A DNA stretch of 64,000 nt from the NCBI GenBank assembly GCA_964036315.1, contig OZ038488.1, positions 68,313,342-68,377,341 of the forward strand, given 5' to 3'. Below the pieces are notes generated by a model that made no database searches, was not told where the DNA came from, and saw only the letters and a program-made list of their open reading frames with translations. This stretch comes from Acanthosepion esculentum. Taxonomy: Eukaryota; Mollusca; Cephalopoda; Sepiida; Sepiidae. A program made the position numbers and the translations under genes. Each line of letters starts with the position of its first letter. Within the stretch, counting starts at the first letter, position 1. Below are positions 33,656 through 45,689 of the stretch, one piece after another.

Positions 33656-35084
33656 AGGTTGTTGTATTAAGTTCAGAAGTAAATAAATTGCTTGGGTCTC
33701 TTTGCAGTTCATAGCATAAAATGTTTATTCGATTTATTAAGTAAAAATAAGAGACATTTTTTTATTTCCAACATCAATTTTATTGAAGATCTGATTTACT
33801 GTTTTGTTCTGCGTTTTAACTTTCGAGCAATTTCATAATACCGGGACTTTTTTTCTCAACAAAGAACTGCTCTGGTGTCTTTTGTAGTCTATCAGAAAAT
33901 GATTTTTTTTTTTCATTTAGAGAATTCTGTCGAAATCAGGTTAAATGGTAATCTGGAGACGTAATGTCTGCCGAAAATGGCAGACAAGTGAATATTTAAG
34001 AAGCATCAAGTAATGGCATTTTTATCCTCATAGAAACACTCCATCTAACGATTTCCTGGTGAAATATTGCAATTTTTTTTTCTTTTACTTTCTGTCGATT
34101 TCTGCTTTCCCTCGTTCTCATTTCGTTATTTCAGTATTCGTTCGAATCAAGCGCTTGGTTCTCTGAAAGGCGCTCATAGAAGAAAATAATTTCCCTATAT
34201 TCACTGCATTAACTTTTTATGACGACAACGAAATAATTAAATCTCCTAAACAACAAGCCCGGAAATATATTTAAAAACTGTTAATTATTAAAGAAATATT
34301 ATTGTCTAACCTATCTTAATACCACTATGTTTTTTCTGATATGAAAGCAAAAATTCGCTACTCGATATTTTTTTAATTTTTTTTTTTAAGCCGATTGCTT
34401 TTTTTTTTAATAATAATGGGTATAAAGTAATTAATAATAACAAAACAAAAGTCATTGAAACAAAGCAAGTTCAGTCGACCAATGATGACAATTCCAGAAC
34501 GACGTAACTATAAACAATTTTTTTCTATCCTCTGCCAGTCGCTATGATGGAGAAAGCATTACCTCAAACCGTCGCCAGTGAGACACGCTGCAAGAGCCAC
34601 TCCGTTTCGCGAGGCTCGTTCCTTAATCGCGACGCAATCGCGCCAATCCTCCGAAGGAACACCATCGAACGAGGGCCAATAACCCCTGAAGTCTCCACTG
34701 CCACAGGAGTAAAAAAAAATCTATCAGCCAGAGAAGAATATTAAGCTATTTTTTTTATCTCTGCGTCTCGGGCGACGAACCCCGGCGACAACTGTCTCTT
34801 GGTACATTTATTAGCTGTTTATTTTTGTTTATCCCAAAACCTCTTGAATCCCATATTGTACAGTAACTACTCTTCTTTGTCTATTATAATTTATGCAAGA
34901 TACGTAACGTGTAAGTGTGGTCCAATCAGTAGCAGTTTATTTTTGCTCGCCCAAAGACCACTTTTTACTCTTTTTTTTCTTTTACTTTTTTTTTTACAAT
35001 GATATTCAACCTTTATAAGACCGACGACCCACTTGAGGTAAATGGTTGCAGAGTAATAAGCACAGCTTATTTATGCGGATACGT
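33656..35084. other. No gene seen
   Basis: AT-rich. The 66-codon plus frame at 34544-34744 is unrecognised, and its surrounding GC is slightly higher than average. No splice or promoter signal I can defend. Confidence 0.5.
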
Positions 35085-35735
35085 GTGGAAGATAAACAGG
35101 TTAAGATTTTAGTTCTCCGGGAAGCATACTCTGGGGAGTCGGTACCACAAAGCATCATTTCGTGGGAAGAAGCTGCTCGAGTGGAACTTACATCTCACCA
35201 ATGGAAAACGAGGGGAATGTGGGTGGTTCGCTACAATGCACGTGACATGGTGGTTCTTAGCCGTGAAGGTTAAAACTGGTGGAACTAAGGAATATAGTTC
35301 GTCTGAACACTTTCTATGGAAAATAGTGGTGTAGCAGCGAGGGGCTTCCGACGTTTTGTCTATGAGAAAGAGGTTGTAGGGTGGAAAATAATTTGTCACC
35401 CACAAGTATGCGGAGATGCTTTTGAACTCTACAGACGCTGAAAAGAAAAGACTGGGTAGCTCCTGCTCATGTATGGCAACAGTGCTCCATTTTGGGTCTG
35501 ATCTGGCTCTTGTAAAGGTAAAGGCTAGCAGCAGGGGTCAGGTACTTATTGCAGCGGTACAGGAAACTGAGCATTTTCCATGGAAATAGCGATAGAACAA
35601 CGAGAGACTTGCGACCATTTTTCCAGAATCTTAAAGGATGGATCGATAGTTTAAGTCCCAATAGGCGTTCCAGGCAGGGGCCTACCCGAGGGAACTTCCA
35701 TTCATCGTGATTGGTCATAATTCAGGACCCAATCG
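35085..35735 (-). pseudogene. LINE L-C, RT C-terminal region
   Basis: Minus strand in two frames: LYRCNKYLTPAASLYLYKSQ, then IRPKMEHCCHT; then HRKCSDELYSLVPPVLTFTA, then RCKFHSSSFFPRNDALWYRL and PRVCFPEN. Frame breaks near 35400. Confidence 0.85.
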
Positions 35736-36244
35736 GCGATGATAGAATGGAACTAGTTTTGTTTTCATCCAATTTGAGTAGAATTTATTTCAATGGATTT
35801 AGATATTCCAAGCATCTTGACTACCTGTACCTTATATAACAATGACCATTCGCAATGAATATCTTAATTAACAACAACTGATATATTAAGCCGTAGAGCA
35901 TTGTTCAGAGAGAAATCTTCAACACGAAAGTTCGTAAAACAATTTTGCCATGTTAGATTATTTACAGAATCTTCTCCATAAACTACACAAAATTTTTTTT
36001 TATTATTATTTCAGTGAAAGTTTAGATATTTATTTCAATGGATTTACATATTTCGAGCATCTTGACCATCAGTGCCTTATCTAGCATTGATTGGGCTCAA
36101 GTAATGTCTTACTCTATCTAGATGTCACATATCAAAGCGAATTGACATCGGCTGGTCTACACACCCGTGGAGCATCGTTTAGCTAGAAATCACCAGCACA
36201 AATAATTCGCAAACCAATTTTGACATATTCGATTATTCGCAGTC
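35736..36244. other. No gene seen; internal partial repeat
   Basis: Words tatttcaatggattta and atcttgacc occur twice (near 35785-35825 and 36030-36070), suggesting an old local duplication of about 245 bp. Confidence 0.45.
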
Positions 36245-37075
36245 TTCTTTCTTCTTTCATGTGCTGTGTCCCTTCAGGACATAGGCGATCATGGCTCTCC
36301 ACTTTTCCCTATGCTTTGTAGTTCTCAGTATGTTTTGCCCTTTCGCTACGTCTCCCAGACACTGTCCTGCCATCCGCCTGCTCAAACCCGCCAAGTATGT
36401 CATACGTTGCTTTCCCTTGTCTCTCTTTCTCTCTATCCACCCTGTGAGTATCAGATTCTCCAAGCCTTCCTTTCTCATTATGTGTCCCAGAAATTTCAGC
36501 TGCCTCTTCCTAATGTTAGGTATGAGCTTCCACCGTTTGCATCCTCTCCAAAGCCTCATCATTGCTCACATGTTCGGTCCATGATATGTTTAGCATCTTT
36601 CTGTAGAACCATTCCTCTGTTGCCTCGAATCTCTTCTTTATGTTTGAGGAGACCGTCCAGCATTCGCTGCCGTAAAGGAGGGCAGATATCACGTAGCAGT
36701 TCAGTACTCTTTTCTTTGTTACCAACGAAATCCTCCTGTATCGTAATACTCTGCCTAGCTTTTAGAATGCGTCTTTGGCTATCGCATTACGTCTTCGGAT
36801 CTCAGCAGCGCACTTACCGGCCTATGTCAGAACACTTCCCAGATATTTAAATTTCTGCACCTGCTTGATTTTAGTGTCCCTGACCTGTAAACCGCATTTC
36901 GGGCTCGTCTTTTTACTGATGACCATTCTGCCTTCTTGTAGTTTATGCTTAGTATCTTCTCGCTCTCCTTCGCTACCTTCTGTAGGAAGTTTTGTAAATT
37001 TCTTTCCGTGTCTGCTATCAGCACTACCGTCTCCATAAAAAGTACATTTTTTATTATATTTCTCACTCTATTCAA
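36245..37075 (-). pseudogene. LINE L-B, best 3' half
   Basis: Minus strand: the 5' side reads METVVLIADTERNLQNFLQK, then SINYKKAEW. Then VTKKRVLNCYVISALLYGSE, CWTVSSNIKKRFEATEEWFY and RKMLNISWTEHVSNDEALER follow. RKRQLKFLGHIMRKEGLENL comes next, then ILTGWIERKRDKGKQRMTYL and WRAMIAYVLKGHST. Few frame breaks; the 3' end is the ccttcaggacataggcgatc word. Confidence 0.9.
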
Positions 37076-37429
37076 AAACAAATAAAAATACTAATGAAAA
37101 AAGAGGTATGTCGGTCAAAAGAACTGGACTTTGTTGAAGGCCAGGGTTTTGTAATGTGTGTAACGCCCGTCCTACAAAATGACTTCCAAATTTTATTTTG
37201 AATGGTTCTCTCAAAGAACTTTACCAGTTAGAAAATGCCTACATCTTAGAACTGGGGAACTTTCATCGTGTTTGAAATGATCACTTGCGGAAAACAATCA
37301 TCTACGTGTGCAAGACCTGGAAAATATGCCATAATTCTACTTGTTCCTTCCTTAGTTATGACGGACGTTACGTTCTGAAAATACCTCATAAATAATTAAC
37401 TATTACGCTTTGATCGTGAGGATAGACGG
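37076..37429. other. Unassigned spacer
   Basis: No gene or repeat recognised. Confidence 0.4.
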
Positions 37430-38000
37430 CAAATACATGTCAGAAACAAAGAAAAATGAATGAAAGGAACAATGAAAAAATGAAAGAAAGAATAAATGAA
37501 AGGAAGAAAAATGATGAAAGAAAACATGAATGAACGATAGAATGAAAGAAACAAAAATAAATGAGAGAAAGAATGAAAGAAACAAAAATGAATGAAAGAT
37601 AGAATGGATAAAAACAAGAATGAATGAGTGAAAGAAAAATGAATGAAAGGAAGAATGAAAGAAAGAATGAATGAGAGAATGTATAAATGAAAGGAAGAAA
37701 AATTATGAAAGAAAAAATGAACGACGGATAGAATGAAAGAAACAAAAATAAATGAATGAGAGAAAGAATGAAAGAAAGAAAAATGAATGAACGAATGAAA
37801 GATAGAATAGGTAAAAGAAAAATGAATGAATGAAGGAACGAAAGAAAGAAAAATGAATGAAAAAAGAACAATGAATGAAAATAAAATGAAAAATAAAGAT
37901 AAATGAAAGAAAGAAAGTACGAAAGAATGATAAATTAAAGAAAAAGAAAGAAAATTGAATGAAATAAAAAATGAAAGTAAAATGAAAGATAGAAAAGAAA
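37430..38000 (+). repeat. (GAAT/GAAA)n tetranucleotide tract
   Basis: About 570 bp of degenerate GAAT, GAAA and GGAA units, purine-rich on the plus strand. The 143- and 119-codon Phe/Ser/Leu/Ile frames on the minus strand are artefacts. Confidence 0.9.
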
Positions 38001-38934
38001 GATGGAGGAGGCGATAACGCTGTTATGTCTTTAACGTCTGCTTCAGTGAAATGGAAAACCATGTCAATTTTTAATATTTTTCATTTGTACTCCTATATTT
38101 CTTTAAATAATGATCTCCATACATGCTTATTATTATTGTTATTGCAATATTTTGTTAAAGTTGTTCAGCTCAAATATTTAACGATGCAATAGTCGAATTT
38201 CGCCATGGGCTTGTTCAGACATTATCTTCAAAATTATGATTTATTAGAAAATTAAAACAACAAATACGTGAAATTTTCACAAGTACTGCTACTATATATT
38301 AATCTGATTATCTAGATTCTAAACATCAATGGTACTTTCACCGTAGTCAGCCATATTTGATAATTTCTCTATAACTGAAAAAGATATTTTTGTACCAATG
38401 TTTGACACAAGACTCAAATGTTATTTCCAATTATACAGTCATCATTCTAAGTCAGACAGAAAAGAAAACCGAGAAGTTTAATGTAACGATATCTCGACCT
38501 GATAAATATAGAATCACCACCTCAAATTAGAAAAGTCTTTATTGTGCATGTCATTTTTTTCCTCCAAGTTTTTCATTGTTTTTTTATTTTATTTATATAA
38601 TCCGCATATGAACTGCTTTTTTTTACACTTCTAATTAAATCTTTAAAAATTCTGGTAGGGAGAACAGAAACATCCAATTAAAAGTCGTAACTGATACACA
38701 TTTTCTGGTTCGTTTTCTTAGGCTTACGGCCATGTTTACGCACACAAACTACACTTTTTAAAAATATTCCAAGCAATTATTTTTGGGACGCGTTGTTTAT
38801 TTTTTCGACAGAATTGACAAAAAATAAAAATGAAATTTTTTATAACTCATTTGACAAGCACATTAAATTATATTTTAACAACTCTATAAAAGTGAGTGCA
38901 CTAAAAGAATCAACTGTCTGTGCATGATTCATTT
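38001..38934. other. AT-rich stretch, no gene seen
   Basis: No recognised element. Confidence 0.5.
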
Positions 38935-39475
38935 TTATATCAACATCAAGATCGTCCTTCTCCGGTCATTAGCAAGCAACGTAGATATGATCAGAGCTTG
39001 GAAGCTCATCTATCCTCAAAGAGCTCAGTAGGGGTGGGGGACATCTGGATAGTCACATTCAATGCATCTAAAATCAAACTAGTGACATTCCATCATCACC
39101 GAGCGGACCCAGAATTTTCACCGGTCACAATGTAGGAGTGTTTTCGCAGAGAGGCACCGTAACTTGATCTCCTATTGGGACTTAAATTCCATTCAGACCT
39201 CAAGAGAAACTCGTACATACGATCCGTCACTAAAGATGCTGAACAAATTGTCGGTTCTTTGTACCGATCCAGACTTATCTGCCTTTTTTTTTCCAGCGCC
39301 ACATCAGGCATAAAATGGAGCACTACATCCACATATGGGCGGGAGCTGCGCAGTCTTATATTTTCCAATCTCGATAGAATCCAAAAGCGTCTCCTCCTCC
39401 TTATGAGTGATGAATAATATTCCACCCTGCAATCCCTTTCCCACAGACGAAACGTCGTAAGATTCTCGTTGCTCT
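38935..39475 (+). pseudogene. LINE L-C, first of two joined pieces
   Basis: Plus strand: WIVTFNASKIKLVTF and HHHRADPEF (after the catalytic box), then LGLKFHSDLKRNSYIRSVTK, LDRIQKRLLLLMSDE and LSHRRNV. It stops near FHGKCS (about 39500), where a second L-C piece starts at an earlier part of the ORF. Confidence 0.8.
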
Positions 39476-39494
39476 AACGCTATTTCCATGGAAA

Positions 39495-40090
39495 ATGCTC
39501 AGTTTCCTGTACCGCTGCAATAAGTACCTGACTCCTCGTGCTAGCCTTTACCTTTACAAGAGCCAGATCAGGCCCAATAATGGAGCACTGTTGCCATACA
39601 TGAGCAGGAGCTAACCGGTCTTCACTTTTCAGCGTCTGTAGAGTCAAAAAGCGTCTCCGCATCCTTGCGGGTGAGAAATTATTTTCCACCCTACAACCCC
39701 TTTCTCACAGACAAAACGTCGGAAGCCTCTCGCTGCTACATCGTTATTTCCATAGAATGTGTTCAGACGAACTACATTTCTTAGTTCCACTAATTCTAAC
39801 CTTCACGGCGACGACACCGCCATATCACACGCATTGTAGCGGACCGCCGACATTCCCTTCGTATTCCAATGGTCAGAAGTATGTTCCACACGAGCAGCTT
39901 CTTCCCACGAACCGCTGTTTTGCGAGACCGACTCCCAAGAGGATGCTTTCCAGAACATTACCATCTTAACATGTTTAAATCCACGGTCCATCGTTATCTT
40001 ACCCCAGTATCCCAATAAACTCTGCCTGTAACCCTCTACCTCGAGTGACTGTTGGGCCTTGTATCGGGTGAACAGCATTGTAAAACAAAC
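39495..40090 (+). pseudogene. LINE L-C, second joined piece
   Basis: Restarts at the YRCNKYLT-equivalent segment in a broken frame, passes the LYKSQIRP block, and ends with PMVRSMFHTSSFFPRTAVLR, PKRMLSRTLPS in another frame, and the HRYLTPVSQ end, then a ggtgaacagcattgtaaaac tail. The overlap with the first piece means a partial tandem duplication or two insertions. Confidence 0.75.
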
Positions 40091-40839
40091 AAATATATTG
40101 GGAAATAAATATTTACATTGTTCTCCTCATCTTGGTTGCCATATTCACGACGTTTCGGCCGTTGTATGCTTCGGCATTGAAATTTCGAACTGAACTCATT
40201 ATTTCGTCAAACGAGGCAGATTGTTCTAGTTCCACGTGTCATGATGGATGTCTCCGGATGTCTCAGTTATGAGAAATCCGTAGACATCCATGATCCATAT
40301 GACCCGTTAACTCAGCACTCCAAGTTTTGTTCACCACTGCAATAGCGAGGTACTGAACTCGTAACTCTTTGGGTCAAGTTACCGGATCTAACCAAGGCTT
40401 TTATGCACTGGGCCATGTTGGGACTTATCAACATAACGTCTCAGTAAACATTTTTTACCAAAGCTCATATTGCAATCGACGCTCTCTTTTGATTACATAC
40501 ACCTGTATTATTAGTTGTAATTGTATTCGAATCTTTTAGATGAAACCTTCACAATTACTGTTAAGTTTGTAATAGTACTAGAATTTTTTGTAACGCGCTG
40601 ACATGTGTTGGAATCCTCACAGCATTTAGTATTGATGAAGCTATCGCTAACATTTTTTTTTTGTTGAGCATTATACTCTATAAGTTTTGTTCAAATTCGC
40701 AAACCAATCGATGGAATTTCAATAAGCTGATTTATTTGGAAAAATACTTAGACAAAAATCCTACTTCGTGGTTTAATAATATTTTAACTTAATTTAATTT
40801 TATAGGACTTCATGGTATGCAATATTTTTTAATAATTTT
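40091..40839. other. No gene seen
   Basis: AT-rich, no recognised element. Confidence 0.5.
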
Positions 40840-41010
40840 TTTTTCCTTTTTAACAGCGAAGAATAAATTCTTAGGATTTCTTACTGTTGAGCATGCAACA
40901 TAAAACTGACTGTGTGCAAATATTTTTTTCTGGGGCCAAATTCCAACTTTTTGAAACATTTTGGCCTTGTGATTTGTTTATAGTTTCGCAAACGCAGGGC
41001 AAACTGGATT
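40840..41010 (-). pseudogene. Helitron-type PIF1 helicase, C-terminal remnant
   Basis: Minus strand: ETINKSQGQNVSK then, one frame over, HSQFYVACSTVRNPKNLF. This is the late PIF1/Helitron helicase signature (T-I-N-K-S-Q-G-Q, then H-x-Q-x-Y-V-A-x-S-R-V); the usual Arg of the S-R pair is Thr here. Only about 55 codons survive, and no Rep domain is in the window. Confidence 0.75.
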
Positions 41011-41467
41011 CTTGTATATAAAACCTCAAAGAAAAGATATGCAAAAAACAATATTGCATTTTTATTAAATAAGTAATTGTTGTTTTAATAATTAAATTGT
41101 TTTTTAATTTACTGGGGTTATTTTCTCTGTTGAATAATAAAACTTTTAATTTTTCCCCAAAATTGATGAATATTTATTGTACTAAGCTACGCACCCTAGC
41201 AAAACCAACTGGACTTTGTACCCCATTATCTGTTTGCATTTCTCAAAATTTGGTTTCGAGGATGTGACGGACGGACCGACGGAAGTTACAGAATTTTATA
41301 TATAGATTTCATTCATTTTAATTTTGGGTGTTTTTTTAATTGTAACTTCCATATCGTCATTTCCTGACTTTGCATGTGTGACTATTTGAATTTTGTAGTC
41401 CAAAGCACAGAACGGATTTAGAAAGCAGGACAAGCAAGAATACAGAGGATAAATTTGATTCTTCTTC
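41011..41467. other. Unassigned, with GGAC-rich word
   Basis: Contains gacggacggaccgacggaag followed by ttttatatatagat near 41270-41305, similar in kind to the end of the 19.4-20.0 kb repeat. Possibly a transposon end. Confidence 0.35.
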
Positions 41468-41560
41468 TTCTTGTGGCGATCATGGCTCTCTAAAATCTCA
41501 TGAATCTTAATAATCCTAATCCCTGTTCAGCGATCCATTTACACAAGCGTATTCAGTAGG
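41468..41560 (-). pseudogene. LINE L-B, 3' end scrap
   Basis: Plus strand shows cttcttgtggcgatcatggc, then tctctaaaatctc and a diverged part matching the 36.26-36.35 kb end. Confidence 0.6.
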
Positions 41561-41561
41561 C

Positions 41562-41757
41562 TGTGTAGACGCACGGAGTAATGGATTGCGGCTCGGATTG
41601 AGGAATTGGAGAATTCCAGTCGAGTTCATTACATTTACTTATGTGCTAATACCCTTAGGAAAGGCATGAGTCGATCTCTTCTACCCTCAACATATATGGG
41701 TAAATAGAAGGACAGAATTGATTCTATAGTCTTGGGTGGCAACCGGTCTAGGAGAAC
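41562..41757 (+). mobile_element. SINE-A, head and part of body
   Basis: cacggagtaatggattgcgg, then a B box shortened to gagaattccag, linker acttatgtgctaataccctt, and the start of the body (ctatagtcttgggtggcaac). Confidence 0.75.
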
Positions 41758-42174
41758 GAAAAATTCTGAATTGAAAACCAGTGTGGTCCAACCACCTTGT
41801 AGATCCCACCTTCTTTAAGCAAAATTCTTAGAAGGTAACTTTAAAAACAAATACACCTCGCATTTCTTCTCGCAGAAGGAAACTGCACCCACCCGTACTT
41901 CAAGCCGTGACAGAAAATAATGTGCACCTCGGGATTAGTACAATGATTCGAAAACTGGGACAAGGCACGGCGCCGTGGACAATGATTTTGGACCATTCGC
42001 CCATGAGTGTGTCACCAATGGCACTTATGACGACGAGGATTTGGTAGGCTACTCGCCGTACTCCTTCATGCCTGCAGTATATCCTGTCTGCGTCAAATTT
42101 TTCAAAGCCCAATATGTGTGTGTCCTAAAGTTTTCAGCTGACATTTTCTGATTTGAAATATAATCGAGTTTTTG
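41758..42174. other. Unassigned; 70-codon minus frame
   Basis: The frame at 41900-42112 on the minus strand is not recognised. Confidence 0.4.
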
Positions 42175-42574
42175 CTTCCATTCTATTTAAAATACCCATA
42201 TTCATATGTTCATTCTATGCTACTCTCAGCATTATTGAGCATTATTAGTTACATTACAAGCCATTTCCCTGTGTCGCTCTTGCCTTCAACATATCTTGGG
42301 AGTATCAAGTTTGCCAAACCCACTTGCCTCATTAGAAAATGTCCTAGAAATTTCAATTGTATATTTCTGATTCCAAATATAAGCGTGCTCCTTTTCCGTC
42401 ATTTAATTTCAAGCTTACGCGTCACTCACATGATCAGTCCGTAGTATTCTCGGCATTATTTATGACTCTGACGTAGGTTTGTCGCTGCAATTCTCTGTGA
42501 AAAGTCAAGACCTCTTTCCTCATTATGTAACCTGGAGATTTAAACTGATTCATTCCTTTTTGTCCCCCCGTCCT

Positions 42575-43093
42575 GGGTATGACGATAAACTACATCCGCG
42601 TCCTGGTTAAAACGATAAACTACGTCCAACAGCAAGAGCTCTGATCAGGAGGTTTTGAGGAGCGTGGAAGCACCTCTTAATTGCTAGTGTTCCAAGGTCC
42701 ATCCTGACCCGGGGTGGTAGCACCTGTTAGGATCCCAGCTATGGGCAAATGTTTAACACCCAAAATTGTGTAAAAATAGGTTTTAATACCAGAAATACTT
42801 TGTAATATATACTGTTAGAGTGTGTAGATTTTGGTCTAGTGTGAACAAAATATTACCAAGTGAGTATTAAAAAAAAACTTTTTACGAAAATAAAACCATC
42901 CAAGATTGTAAATTTCCTAAAAGAAGTTGGATTGTACTAAAAAATAAGTAAATGAAAAATGGTTCAAATATATATGTATATATACACACCTTTTTTTACC
43001 AAACTATTGCTATGAATCTATTTCAAAAATTTTGTTGGCATTAAATGACCCACTGAGGTTGATATGCCATAAAACAACCAACCAACCAACCTT
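42575..43093 (+). mobile_element. U element, copy U4, inside the LINE array
   Basis: Complete copy: two head words (gataaactacatccgcgtcc, then acgataaactacgtccaaca), body cccggggtggtagcacctgt, short array, tail ggcattaaatgacccactga, then ggttgatatgccataaaaca, and a (CCAA)n end. Flanked by ctttttgtcccc on the left and cttttcgtcccc on the right, a probable 12-bp target-site duplication with one mismatch. Confidence 0.85.
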
Positions 43094-43094
43094 T

Positions 43095-44110
43095 TCGTCC
43101 CCGTTTTCCCTAATACTTACTGATTGTTCACATGTTTAGTCTGTGCTATTCTCAGCATTATTTATTACTCTGAAATAGGCTGGTTACTGCAATCGTTTGT
43201 GAATGCATATGACCCCTTTCCTCCTTATGTGCCCTACAAATTTAAAGTGACTCATTCCTTTTTGTCTCCGTTTCTCCTCTTTCATCTCCTTGCTCACGTT
43301 TTCCCTAATACATACTCCTTTCCTCAAGTGCCCTAAAAATTTCAAATGTCTCTTTCATTTTTGTTTCCATTTTCCATGAACTTTCCTCGGTGTTCACAAT
43401 ATTCGGTCCATGGTATTCTCTGCATTATTTAGTGTACTGATTTAGTTTTCTAGTTTCAGTCCACTGTGAATGCCCAACATCACTTTCTTCCTGATGCGCC
43501 CTAGAAATTTCAACTGTCTCTTGCCTACTTGTTTACATTTTCGCTAAAACATCCGCGTTGCTCACATGTTCCGCCCATGTTATTCTTAGCAGTATTTAAT
43601 ACACTGAAGATAAGTTTTTCGCCGCTGAATGCTCAAACAATCTTTCCTCCTGATGTACACTATAAATTTCATCTGTCGCTTTCCTTTTTGATTCCATTTT
43701 TCCCTAAATCTTCCTCGTTGCTCACATGTCCAGTCCATGTTATTCTCAGCATTATTTAGTACTCTGAGGTAGGTTTCTCGTTTCTATCTACTGTGGATGC
43801 TCAAGACTTCGTTCCTTCTTATTCGGTCTAGAAATTTCATCTGTCGCTTTCCTTTTTGTTTCCTTTTTCCCTAAATCTTCCTCGTTGCTCACATGTTCAG
43901 TCTATGGTATTCTCAGCATTACTTAGTACTCTGAGGTAGGTTTCTCGTTTCTATCTACTGTGAATGCTCAAGACTTCTTTCCTTCTTATTCGGTCTAGAA
44001 ATTTCATCTGTCGCTTTCCTTTTTGTTTCCTTTTTCCCTAAATCTTCCTCGTTGCTCACATGTTCAGTCTATGGTATTCTATGTATTCTTTTTTAGAACC
44101 ACATTTCTGT
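43095..44110 (-). repeat. About 165-bp tandem array from a LINE segment
   Basis: Each unit has cctcgttgctcacatgttca, tattctcagcattatttagt, actctgaggtaggtttctcg and tagaaatttcatctgtcgct. Unit starts at 43713, 43880 and 44047 are 167 bp apart. Older units near 43388 and 43550 are about 162-163 bp apart. The unit matches the L-B segment between SWTEHVSN and the KRDKGKQR block (about 36415-36590 on the 36-kb copy). Confidence 0.85.
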
Positions 44111-44190
44111 TGTTGTTCTCTTCATCAATTGTAAGGAAATTGTCAACCATCGCCGCCGTACAGGAGGAACAAATGTATATAATGTTTTAA

Positions 44191-44620
44191 TTCATAGCAT
44201 AATTATTTAGCCATCTAAGTGTATTATTCAAAGAATTTTTCGAGATCCTCACATCACTAAATCTGCTAACCAGTCATACAGTGTTTGAAGAAGTGCCAGT
44301 AGTGAAAACCTGAAGCTAAGAGGTCTGGAGAATTATCCGTATGTGGAAGAACTTTCTATATTACGAAATTTAGATTACTCTGACACTGGTAACAAATGCG
44401 TTTCCTCTTATGAAATATATATCAAGCGTAATATTGACTAGTTGAATAGTTGACCTATAACACAAAGGGCTAATGTTACTTTCTCGCAATTTCATGTTCT
44501 TCAGACATTCTCGTAATCTAAACAGCTGAGTTAAAATTGGAAATAATTCTGTAATAATTACTCTGATCTTTAAGAAAAATAAAACACACCCGGAGATGGA
44601 TTTCATACACACATACATAA

Positions 44621-44621
<1 letters not shown>
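44191..44621. other. Unassigned spacer
   Basis: No recognised element. Confidence 0.4.
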
Positions 44622-44659
<38 letters not shown>

Positions 44660-44850
44660 TGTGTGTGTGTGTGTGTGTGTGTGTAGCCCAACACTCGTTA
44701 AGAATGATAGATTGATATTTCTGTCTCGGCTCAGAGTATCTGTTGCTCCCAAGTATTTCTACTTAGGATCAGTGCGTTATTTATGGGTTCTGCGAAAATT
44801 GAGTGTTACACAAACACCCCCCCACAATACACAGATACACACACACACGC

Positions 44851-44896
<46 letters not shown>

Positions 44897-44979
44897 AATA
44901 TGATAAAAATATAGTTTTATATAATATTGCTGGTGATAATAAAAAAGTTCTTTCAATCTGTGCCTGATGATTGCTACAT

Positions 44980-45063
<84 letters not shown>
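44622..45063. repeat. (TA)n/(GT)n/(CA)n compound microsatellites
   Basis: Blocks at 44622-44685, 44835-44896 and 44979-45063, including one (CA)n-(TA)n-(GT)n order near 44835 that is its own inverted repeat. Confidence 0.95.
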
Positions 45064-45065
<2 letters not shown>

Positions 45066-45289
45066 TGGACTCTCCCATCGTATTCGACGTATGATGGTCA
45101 GGCAGCTCAGTCCCTAGGAAACAACAGCCACACAACAGCACATATAATGTGATTATAGTGGTGAAGGTTTTGTGCAGAACCAACCACACTTTTTAAAGGG
45201 CCAAATACAGAGACCTGGTGCACTACGTGCCACAAGGTCCCCAAACGATCCCCCGCTGGTTTGGAATTCAGAGTTGTCTTTCTCCTAGA
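45064..45289. other. Unassigned spacer
   Basis: No recognised element. Confidence 0.4.
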
Positions 45290-45412
45290 CCATTTGCCAT
45301 CCAAGGCTATAGAACCCAGTCTAACTTGCTATTTACCCATAGCTGGAGGGAGAAGAGAATGATTAATACCTTTCCCAAGGGTATTAGCACGTAAGTGAAT
45401 GTAATGGATATA
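45290..45412 (-). mobile_element. SINE-A, linker and start of body
   Basis: Minus strand: ccattacattcacttacgtg, ctaatacccttgggaaaggt, ctatagccttggatggcaaa. The head is replaced by a (TA)n tract. Confidence 0.75.
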
Positions 45413-45629
45413 TATATATATATATATATATTTTCTCATTTTTATTTTTACAAAACAGTGTTCAATGCATATCTACAGAACATAAATGTTGTTATTAAAT
45501 TAAAATGAAAATGAAACAGAACTAGGGACTTTAATTTAATTTAATCTTTTAATTGAATTTGATGTTTTTAGCTTCTGTTTTTGAAACAAGGTTATTCTTG
45601 TGTATAGATAGAACCATATTTTTAAATAA

Positions 45630-45688
<59 letters not shown>
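45411..45688. repeat. (TA)n tracts at 45411-45432 and 45631-45688
   Basis: Two TA runs around AT-rich unique sequence. The second directly abuts the left TIR of the next element. Confidence 0.9.

Positions 45689-45689
<1 letters not shown>

Larger units (their letters stand above)
42175..44190 (-). pseudogene. LINE L-B copy with amplified inner segment
   Basis: Minus-strand L-B pieces flank and fill this stretch. The C-terminal part (RKCPRNFNCIFLIPNIS antisense to the RQLKFLGH block) is near 42180-42480, and the CYVISVLLYGSECW-equivalent segment near 44095-44165. Between them is a tandem array instead of the single segment expected. U4 interrupts at 42575-43093. Confidence 0.75.

Noticed and set aside
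34544..34744. 66-codon frame as a small gene
   Set aside because: No domain, no second exon or promoter in view, and no repeat support.
36266..36850. 194-codon plus-strand frame
   Set aside because: Antisense shadow of the L-B reverse transcriptase, which reads clearly on the minus strand.
37440..38062. Frames of 119 and 143 codons on the minus strand
   Set aside because: They translate a (GAAT/GAAA)n tract into Phe/Ser/Leu/Ile runs. Several frames are open at once, as expected from low-complexity DNA.
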